Translations under genes and position numbers: made by a program | In this document: positions 1 to 4,507 of the stretch, one piece after another | How positions within the stretch are numbered: the first letter of the stretch is position 1 | How the letters are laid out: each line of letters opens with the position of its first letter | The notes under the pieces: model-generated | The model's database searches: none | What the model was told of the DNA's origin: nothing | What the model saw: only the letters and a program-made list of their open reading frames with translations | Assembly: GCA_946478765.1 (NCBI GenBank) | Contig: CAMLDH010000255.1 | Location: 1 to 5,869 of the forward strand | DNA length: 5,869 nucleotides | Direction: 5' to 3' | From: an uncultured Oxalobacteraceae bacterium | Lineage (GTDB): Bacteria; Pseudomonadota; Gammaproteobacteria; Burkholderiales; Burkholderiaceae

Positions 1-87
1 CGATTCGCTTCCCAGATCGACACGGTCTCGCCGTCATCATGCAATATCCGCCAAGCAGTTGCACCCATTGCGGACCCGCCTGCACGG

Positions 88-93
88 TATACT
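88..93 (+). promoter_or_regulatory. Candidate -10 box just upstream of the methyltransferase ATG
   Basis: TATACT matches the sigma-70 -10 consensus at five of six positions and ends six bases before ATG 100. If used, transcription would begin at or next to the start codon and give a leaderless mRNA, which would fit the missing ribosome binding site. No well-spaced -35 is seen: TTGCGG at 68-73 leaves only 14 bases and TTGCAC at 59-64 leaves 23. This is weak evidence. Confidence 0.2.
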
Positions 94-99
94 TGTGCG

Positions 100-789
100 A
101 TGCGAGCCAATTCCAGTCCCGTCATCAGCAGCCAGACCGGCATCCACGATCATTTGAATGCGGTGGTCGCCCGGCACGCCGCCACCACCTTTCTGAAACC
201 CGTGATGCCGTATAACCGTGCCGCATTCGATGCTGCTATTGCGGCATGGCAGGCCGCGGGTGCAAAGCCGCTGATTCTGGATGCGGGCTGTGGGGTCGGA
301 TTGTCGACACTCAATCTGGCGACGCAATTTCCCGACCATTTTGTGATCGGCGTCGATCAATCCGCACACCGGCTGGCACGCAATACGGTTTGGCCGGGTC
401 CGCTGCCCTCCAACTGCATGCGGATACGCGCGGATATGGTGGACATCTGGCGACTGATGCAAGACGCCGACATCCATCCGGCCCGGCAATATGTGCTCTA
501 TCCCAATCCTTGGCCAAAGATGGGACAGCTGGGACGCCGCTGGCATGGACATCCGGTTTTTCCAACCATCGTTGCGCTGGGTGGCCATCTGGAATGCCGC
601 AGCAATTGGCGCATCTATATCGAAGAATTTGCGGCAGCGCTGACACAACTGGGTCATGTCACGGCATGCGAGCCGTATTCGACGGCGGCGCCGATAACGC
701 CGTTCGAGCAAAAGTATCTCGCGTCGGGTCATGCGCTGTGGCATTGTGAAACCCGGCTTGCCAAGGCATCGATGGGATACGCAAAATGA
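100..789 (+). CDS. TrmB-like SAM-dependent methyltransferase
   Basis: This 229-residue protein is a class I S-adenosylmethionine methyltransferase of the TrmB (tRNA guanine-N7 methyltransferase) superfamily. Visible features are the SAM-binding motif I LDAGCGVGLST (residues 60-70), the acidic end of beta-2 in GVD (D86), an RADMVDIW segment (110-117), the TrmB-type signature YPNPWPK (134-140) and a C-terminal ITPFEQKY (199-206) resembling the TrmB T-x-FE motif. The N-terminal SSPVISSQTG stretch matches what I recall of proteobacterial members, which supports ATG 100. The frame is open upstream to the window edge, and no clear ribosome binding site precedes the ATG. The basic segment that follows PWPK in true TrmB is replaced here by MGQLGRRWHG, so this may be a TrmB paralogue with a different RNA substrate. 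The methyltransferase fold is secure; m7G46 tRNA activity is only an inference. Confidence 0.88.
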   Translation: MRANSSPVISSQTGIHDHLNAVVARHAATTFLKPVMPYNRAAFDAAIAAWQAAGAKPLILDAGCGVGLSTLNLATQFPDHFVIGVDQSAHRLARNTVWPGPLPSNCMRIRADMVDIWRLMQDADIHPARQYVLYPNPWPKMGQLGRRWHGHPVFPTIVALGGHLECRSNWRIYIEEFAAALTQLGHVTACEPYSTAAPITPFEQKYLASGHALWHCETRLAKASMGYAK

Positions 790-803
790 AAATCCACCGC
801 CCA

Positions 804-821
804 GTTTCCGCATCCGGAAAC
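804..821. terminator. Small hairpin, possible terminator after the methyltransferase gene
   Basis: GTTTCCG (804-810) and CGGAAAC (815-821) form a perfect 7-bp stem around the four-base loop CATC, 14 bases after the methyltransferase stop. No T-tract follows on the plus strand. On the minus strand a T-rich stretch appears only about 10 bases beyond the stem. The position suits a bidirectional hairpin between the methyltransferase gene and the possible antisense small ORF that ends at 836. It is not a classical intrinsic terminator. Confidence 0.35.
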
Positions 822-835
822 CGATCCGTGGCTGC

Positions 836-1003
836 CTAGAGCGGTTTGAGTGCCAGTGCAAGGGTAGCGAAAGCAGCCGCGCTGAGCGCCCAATGTTTTC
901 TTCTGAGCCACTCGGCGCATGCTATGGCATACGTGATACTGTATTCCTTGACCTTTGCCTTGACCTGTTTATCAACACTTTTTGCTTGTCTGTTCAACAC
1001 CAT
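836..1003 (-). CDS. Possible small hypothetical protein (55 aa), antisense to the yafJ leader
   Basis: An uninterrupted 55-codon frame runs from ATG 1003-1001 to TAG 838-836 and fills almost all of the gap between the methyltransferase and amidotransferase genes. The predicted peptide has a lysine-rich amphipathic N-terminal half (KQVKAKVKE, residues 12-20) and a hydrophobic C-terminal segment (about 39-53, ALSAAAFATLALAL) that could be one membrane helix. A purine-rich GAGAAG lies seven bases before the ATG, and a stop codon lies two codons upstream of it, so this is the first possible ATG. Against it: three AGA codons and one ATA codon are unlike the neighbouring genes, and its ATG overlaps, on the other strand, the ATG of the amidotransferase, so each gene's promoter would have to lie inside the other. 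I recognise no family. It may be a chance ORF. Confidence 0.3.
   Translation of the reverse strand: MVLNRQAKSVDKQVKAKVKEYSITYAIACAEWLRRKHWALSAAAFATLALALKPL
946..966 (+). repeat. Short direct repeat CCTTGACCT with 12-base period
   Basis: CCTTGACCT occurs at 946-954 and again at 958-966. Each copy contains TTGACC, a good match to a sigma-70 -35 box, about 36-55 bases before the yafJ ATG. I see no convincing -10 at the right spacing after either copy. On the minus strand the same bases encode the KVKAKVKE repeat of the possible small ORF, so the repeat may simply reflect that peptide. Confidence 0.3.
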
Positions 1004-1769
1004 GTGTCAGCTTCTCGGAATGAACTGCAATGTCCCGACCGACATTGTATTCAGTTTCACCGGCTTCGCCACACGCGGCGGCCGTACCGACGTCCACAAT
1101 GACGGTTGGGGCATCGCATTTTTTGAAGGCGCCGGGGTGCGTCATTTCGTCGATTATCAAGCCGCCATCGCGTCGCCGATCGCCGAACTGATCAAGCGTT
1201 GTCCGATTAAATCCAAGCATGTTATTGCGCATATTCGCAAAGCGACGCAAGGCCGTATCGCGTTGGAAAATTGCCACCCGTTCGTGCGCGAGTTATGGGG
1301 CCGCTATTGGGTATTTGCGCACAACGGTGATCTGAAGAATTTCAACCCGACGCTGGACGGCCCGTACCGCCCGGTCGGCACCACCGACAGTGAACTGGCA
1401 TTCTGTTACCTGTTGCAGCAGTTGCGGCACCGCTTTCACGATACGCCGCCGGCGTTGCCTGAACTGACCGCCGCGCTGCACCAACTGACGCAGGAAATCG
1501 CATCGTACGGTCCGTTCAATCTGATGCTGTCCGACGGTTCCGCGCTTTTTGCGCATTGCTCGACCAATTTGTATTACATCGTGCGCCAGTACCCGTTCGC
1601 GACTGCCAAACTGTCGGATGAAGACATGACGGTCGATTTCTCGCAAGTGACGACGCCCGATGACCGCGTGGCGATTATCGTGACCGAACCGCTCACCACC
1701 AACGAGACATGGACGCAGTTTGAAGCGGGACAGTTGAAAGTATTTGTCGAAGGCGTGCCAGTTACCTGA
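1002..1769 (+). CDS. yafJ: Class II glutamine amidotransferase, YafJ type
   Basis: This 255-residue protein is a class II (Ntn-type) glutamine amidotransferase of the YafJ/EgtC-like family, which hydrolyses glutamine to release ammonia; the acceptor substrate of YafJ is not firmly known. The start is set by chemistry: Met1 is followed by Cys2, which becomes the N-terminal nucleophile after Met removal, in the typical MCQLLGMNCN opening. Other active-site landmarks are HNDGWGIAFF (32-41), HIRKATQG (77-84, glutamine-binding Arg), FAHNGDL (105-111, oxyanion Asn-Gly) and GTTDSE (126-131, substrate Asp). Length and motif order match complete family members. The frame stays open upstream to ATG 846, but that would bury Cys2 behind 52 extra residues, so I reject the longer start. 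No strong ribosome binding site precedes ATG 1002. It appears to be a monocistronic gene, followed by the large palindromic element. Confidence 0.92.
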   Translation: MCQLLGMNCNVPTDIVFSFTGFATRGGRTDVHNDGWGIAFFEGAGVRHFVDYQAAIASPIAELIKRCPIKSKHVIAHIRKATQGRIALENCHPFVRELWGRYWVFAHNGDLKNFNPTLDGPYRPVGTTDSELAFCYLLQQLRHRFHDTPPALPELTAALHQLTQEIASYGPFNLMLSDGSALFAHCSTNLYYIVRQYPFATAKLSDEDMTVDFSQVTTPDDRVAIIVTEPLTTNETWTQFEAGQLKVFVEGVPVT

Positions 1770-1829
1770 ACCAGCCACCCAAAGTAGTTGCTCCGCGCCA
1801 CAAATCAGCCCGCCAGAACACAAATAGTT

Positions 1830-1989
1830 AGGAACGTGCGCGGAATAACTTCCCGATTTGGACGCGGCGGACGGGATGCAGTGCAAGGCGCCCCGAGTGC
1901 CGTGTAGCGAGCTACACAAACGAGGGGCAACGCGGCAATGCGCCCGTCTGCCGCGAGACAAATCGGGAAGTTATTTCGTGCACGTTCCT
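1830..1989. repeat. Long imperfect inverted repeat, MITE-like or large palindromic element
   Basis: The outer arms 1830-1860 and 1959-1989 can pair over 31 consecutive positions with 29 Watson-Crick pairs and two G-T pairs. Further inward, 1863-1875 pairs with 1943-1955 (one G-T), GCCCC at 1890-1894 pairs with GGGGC at 1924-1928, and GTGTAGC at 1902-1908 pairs with GCTACAC at 1911-1917 around a GA loop. The whole 160 bp therefore folds into one long cruciform or RNA hairpin with a few internal loops. It has no ORF of its own worth calling. The flanks show short direct repeats (TAGT at 1825-1828 and 1990-1993, or TTAG at 1828-1831 and 1989-1992), too short to prove target-site duplication. It sits in the 324-base gap 1770-2093 and may also act as a terminator for yafJ. 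I cannot name the family. Confidence 0.75.
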
Positions 1990-2001
1990 TAGTGGCAATA
2001 T

Positions 2002-2017
2002 GAGAACATTGATTCTC
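2002..2017. promoter_or_regulatory. Small palindrome in the EAL-HDOD leader, possible operator
   Basis: GAGAA (2002-2006) and TTCTC (2013-2017) form a perfect inverted repeat around CATTGA, about 76 bases upstream of ATG 2094. The half-sites resemble Fur-type GAGAAT/ATTCTC halves but the spacing is three bases too long for a standard Fur box. TTGATT at 2009-2014 inside it could serve as a weak -35 element; TAAGCT at 2032-2037 is the base 17 bp downstream and a poor -10. Low-confidence candidate only. Confidence 0.2.
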
Positions 2018-2093
2018 GTAACAACTCGTAATAAGCTAACATATTTGCCTTAATTGCAATCAAGATTCCGAGTGGACAAGAACCACAAACTCA

Positions 2094-3371
2094 ATGACTG
2101 TTACCGCACCTGCTGAAGCGCCGCCGCGAGGCTTGCGCGTCCGGGAATTTTTCCTGGCGCGCCAACCGATTCTGGATCGCAATCAGGATCTGGTCGCATA
2201 TGAACTCTTGTTTCGCAATGCCCAAACCGGTCCGGCCAACATCACCAGCGACTTGTCGGCAACCGCAGCCGTCATCGCGCATGCATCCCAACTCGGCCTT
2301 AAAAAAGTCATCGGCGACTCGCTTGGATTCATCAATGTCGATGCTGCAGCGCTCATGAGCGACATTTTCCATTTCCTGCCACGCGAACAAGTGGTGCTGG
2401 AAATTGTTGAAACAATGAAGGTGACGCCCGAGATATTGGCGCGTATCGCCGAGTTGGTCGAGGCCGGATTCAAGTTCGCGCTGGACGACGTGATTACCGA
2501 TTCGGAAGACGTGCAGCAATTGCTGCCGTTTGTCGACATTATCAAATTCGATCTGCGCGACATGCCCTTGTCCGCGCTGCTGAAACTGACGCCGCAATTC
2601 AAGGGATACAACAAGAAACTGTTGGCGGAAAAAGTGGAGACGCTGGAGCAATTCAATATCTGCCTCGAGCTCGGCTTCGATTATTTTCAAGGCTATTACT
2701 TTGCCAAGCCGCTCATCCTGAGCGGCAAAAAGTTGTCGCCGTCTCAGATGGCGGTCATGCAATTAATGACCCTGGTCATGTCAGATGCCTCCGACGCCGC
2801 AATCGAGCAAGTCATCAAGCGCGACGTATCGCTCGCCATCAATTTGCTGCGCCTGGTGAACACGCCGGCAATCGACGCCCAGCAACGCATCGACTCCCTC
2901 GGCCAGGCACTGCTCATCTTGGGCCGCCCGCAACTGCAGCGCTGGCTGCAAATCATGCTGTTCGCAGAACCGTGCAAAAAGGGCCGCAGCATGACGCCGT
3001 TGCTCACCCTCGCCACCACGCGCGGAAAATTGCTGGAGCTGATGGCCGAACGGCTGCGCCCTGAACAGCGCGCCATCGCCGACACGGCCTTTACGGTCGG
3101 CATCATGTCCTTGATGGATACGCTGTTCGGCCTGCCGATGGAAGATATTCTGGAACAGATTCCCGTTGTCGATGAAGTAGGCGATGCCCTGCTTTCCCAC
3201 ACTGGATTTTACGGCGATGCACTCAAGCTGGCCGAATATCTGGAACGCATGGAAGAAGCGGGCCCGCTACTGCTGCCGATGCTGAAAAAGTTGGCGCTGA
3301 CGAGCAATGCCTTGTACGAGATGGAAATCGCCGCCTATGAATGGAGCGACAATATCGCGCGCAATCCATAG
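2094..3371 (+). CDS. EAL-HDOD domain signalling protein (YuxH-like)
   Basis: This 425-residue cytoplasmic protein joins an EAL-type cyclic-di-GMP phosphodiesterase-like domain (about 18-206) to a C-terminal HDOD domain (about 215-400), the YuxH/CdgJ architecture. The EAL motif reads YELL (E37). Residues aligning with metal and substrate ligands are still visible: N81 (FINVD), E103 (LEIVET), D131-D132 (ALDDV), K151 (IKFD), E179 (AEKVET) and Q199 (QGYYF). However, the loop-6 segment after the Asp pair, normally DFGTGYSS, is VITDSED, so catalysis is doubtful. The HDOD part includes RDVSLAINLLRLVNTPA (233-249) and the GRPQLQRWLQ segment. There are no membrane segments or signal peptide. Known relatives act in motility or biofilm control, often without enzymatic activity. 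The ribosome binding site before ATG 2094 is weak. The gene ends 13 bases from the convergent chromate transporter gene. Confidence 0.9.
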   Translation: MTVTAPAEAPPRGLRVREFFLARQPILDRNQDLVAYELLFRNAQTGPANITSDLSATAAVIAHASQLGLKKVIGDSLGFINVDAAALMSDIFHFLPREQVVLEIVETMKVTPEILARIAELVEAGFKFALDDVITDSEDVQQLLPFVDIIKFDLRDMPLSALLKLTPQFKGYNKKLLAEKVETLEQFNICLELGFDYFQGYYFAKPLILSGKKLSPSQMAVMQLMTLVMSDASDAAIEQVIKRDVSLAINLLRLVNTPAIDAQQRIDSLGQALLILGRPQLQRWLQIMLFAEPCKKGRSMTPLLTLATTRGKLLELMAERLRPEQRAIADTAFTVGIMSLMDTLFGLPMEDILEQIPVVDEVGDALLSHTGFYGDALKLAEYLERMEEAGPLLLPMLKKLALTSNALYEMEIAAYEWSDNIARNP

Positions 3372-3384
3372 ACGAAACCCGCCA

Positions 3385-3915
3385 TTACACGAGTCCCGTC
3401 AATCCGAGCAATCCAGCCGCGGCCAGCAGCCACAACGGATGGATGCTGGTGCGAACCGCAAGTACGGCGGTTGCGGCCGAAATGCCGTAGCCGATCCAGT
3501 CGTGATCGGCGGCACGCGTCAGTACATAACCGCTGGCGAGAATCAAGCCGATCGTGATCGGCCCCAAGCTGGTCTGCACGACTGCACGCCAGCGCGCTTG
3601 CTGAAACCGCTGCCAGAATCGGGTAAAGCAAAACGTCAGCAAGGATGACGGAATACACATCCCCGCCGTTGCCACCAATGCGCCGGACAGCCCGGCCACT
3701 TTCCATCCAAGCAAACTCACAATCAACACATTGGGACCGGGCGCCGCTTGCGATAATGCGGCGAGCGCAACAAATTCGGCGCCGCTCATCCAACCGGTCA
3801 ATTCGACGAATTGACGATGCATGTCGGGCAGCACCGCGTTGGCGCCGCCGATAGCCATCAACGACAACGCGGCAAAGTACCCGCCGATGTCAGCCAGGGA
3901 CACAGTGTCGTTCAT
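3385..3915 (-). CDS. chrA: Chromate transporter, half-size CHR protein (second subunit)
   Basis: This 176-residue integral membrane protein is a short-chain member of the chromate ion transporter (CHR/ChrA) family, equivalent to the C-terminal half of full-length ChrA. Key family features are an amphipathic first helix with SLMAIGGANAVLPDMHRQ (18-35), GWMSGAEFVALAALSQAAPGPN (41-62) with the conserved APGPN, then GWKVAGLSGALVATAGMCIPSSLL (70-93) and more hydrophobic segments at about 112-133, 141-155 and 160-175. Start: ATG 3915-3913 overlaps the TGA (3914-3912) of the upstream half transporter as ATGA, which indicates translational coupling. Upstream in-frame sequence is open but lies inside the previous gene. 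The two halves probably assemble into one heteromeric carrier that exports chromate; sulfate-like or unknown anions are alternatives. It ends 13 bases from the convergent EAL-HDOD stop. Confidence 0.9.
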   Translation of the reverse strand: MNDTVSLADIGGYFAALSLMAIGGANAVLPDMHRQFVELTGWMSGAEFVALAALSQAAPGPNVLIVSLLGWKVAGLSGALVATAGMCIPSSLLTFCFTRFWQRFQQARWRAVVQTSLGPITIGLILASGYVLTRAADHDWIGYGISAATAVLAVRTSIHPLWLLAAAGLLGLTGLV

Positions 3916-4472
3916 GGCTGCGTGCGCCAGGCCCATGCAATGCTGATCGGCGCCAGCACCGCCAATACCTTCAATAGCGGCCAGCCCAGCACACCGGCGC
4001 CGACCAAGGCCAGCAGCGTCATGCTGGCCGCATGCCACGAACGGCGCTGCTTGATGAGCATATTAAAACCCATCGCCACCACCAGCCCCGCGGTGGCAGC
4101 CGCAGTACTGCCGATGGCGCGCTGTATTGGCGCGATATGGCCGTAGTGTGTATAAAGCAGCGCCAGCAGCAGAATGATCGCGAGCGGCGCCAGCATCAAC
4201 CCGGTGAACGCGAGCAGCGCGCCGATCGCGCCATGAAAGCGCGCGCCGACCATGATCGACACATTGACGACATTGGGCCCCGGCAGAATTTGCCCGAGGC
4301 TCAATGCATCGACAAATTCCTGGCTCGTCAGCCAGCCGCGCTGCTCGACCAGCATGCGCCGCGCCCACGGCAACACGCCGCCGAAACTCGACAGGCCCAA
4401 GACAAGAAAGCTGAAAAACAATGCCCGCCGCGTGACGTCGGGACTTGCAGAAGTGTCGAGTGGCTGGTCCAT
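3912..4472 (-). CDS. chrA: Chromate transporter, half-size CHR protein (first subunit)
   Basis: This 186-residue membrane protein is the other half-size CHR partner, equivalent to the N-terminal half of ChrA. It shows FLVLGLSSFGGVLPWARR (22-39), RGWLTSQEFVDALSLGQILPGPNVVN (45-70) with the family PGPN, then hydrophobic helices at about 82-109, 120-140 and 150-180. The start is uncertain. ATG 4472 gives a 15-residue cytoplasmic lead before the first helix, which looks typical. ATG 4511 overlaps the metH stop as ATGA, but the extra codons (CCT, GTA, TTA) are unlike the neighbours. ATG 4487 and ATG 4532 are also in frame, the last lying inside metH. No good ribosome binding site precedes any of them. 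It follows metH by about 35 bases and is probably in the same transcript; a perfect 9-bp hairpin covers the 4472 start. Confidence 0.88.
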   Translation of the reverse strand: MDQPLDTSASPDVTRRALFFSFLVLGLSSFGGVLPWARRMLVEQRGWLTSQEFVDALSLGQILPGPNVVNVSIMVGARFHGAIGALLAFTGLMLAPLAIILLLALLYTHYGHIAPIQRAIGSTAAATAGLVVAMGFNMLIKQRRSWHAASMTLLALVGAGVLGWPLLKVLAVLAPISIAWAWRTQP

Positions 4473-4500
4473 GCATAACGATACCATTTCAGGACCAGCC
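4462..4500 (-). promoter_or_regulatory. Hairpin over the chrA start region
   Basis: GGCTGGTCC (4462-4470) and GGACCAGCC (4492-4500) are perfect 9-base inverted repeats separated by 21 bases. In the minus-strand transcript the 3' arm begins with the last base of the probable chrA ATG (4472-4470) and covers codons two to four, so folding could hide the start. There is no U-tract after the stem, so it is unlikely to be an intrinsic terminator for metH. If translation instead starts at 4511, the repeat lies inside coding sequence and may be incidental. Confidence 0.4.
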
Positions 4501-4507
4501 GGGAAAT

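Larger units (their letters stand above)
1770..2093. other. Intergenic region between yafJ and the EAL-HDOD gene
   Basis: This 324-base gap holds three parts. Bases 1770-1829 show nothing I recognise. Bases 1830-1989 are the large inverted repeat. Bases 1990-2093 are AT-rich and should carry the promoter and leader of the EAL-HDOD gene, including the small palindrome at 2002-2017. I see no tRNA, small RNA or ORF I can support here. Confidence 0.6.

Noticed and set aside
37..861. 274-codon minus-strand open frame opposite the methyltransferase
   Set aside because: It has low-complexity Arg/Cys/His-rich content and lies entirely opposite a gene with clear methyltransferase motifs.
846..1001. 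52-residue N-terminal extension of the amidotransferase from ATG 846, with a hydrophobic stretch that could pass for a signal peptide
   Set aside because: The family begins with Met-Cys and needs Cys2 free at the N-terminus; the extension would bury it. The hydrophobic look arises because the opposite strand is Lys/Glu-rich. A cleaved propeptide is possible in principle but not known for this family.
1830..1989. CRISPR repeat or tRNA-like structure in the yafJ/EAL-HDOD gap
   Set aside because: There is only one inverted repeat with no regularly spaced direct repeats, and no cloverleaf or TTCGA-type T-loop is present.
2091..2762. Minus-strand open frames opposite the EAL-HDOD gene
   Set aside because: They mirror the codon bias of the real plus-strand gene and give Gln/Arg/His-rich products with no domain.
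3372..3384. Terminator between the convergent EAL-HDOD and chrA genes
   Set aside because: The 13 bases between the two stops hold no inverted repeat or T-tract; termination for either gene must occur inside the other or is not visible.
3547..3562. 16-base palindrome GCCGATC-GT-GATCGGC
   Set aside because: It lies in the middle of the second CHR gene and encodes an ordinary Pro-Ile-Thr-Ile-Gly stretch of a membrane helix; chance is a sufficient explanation.
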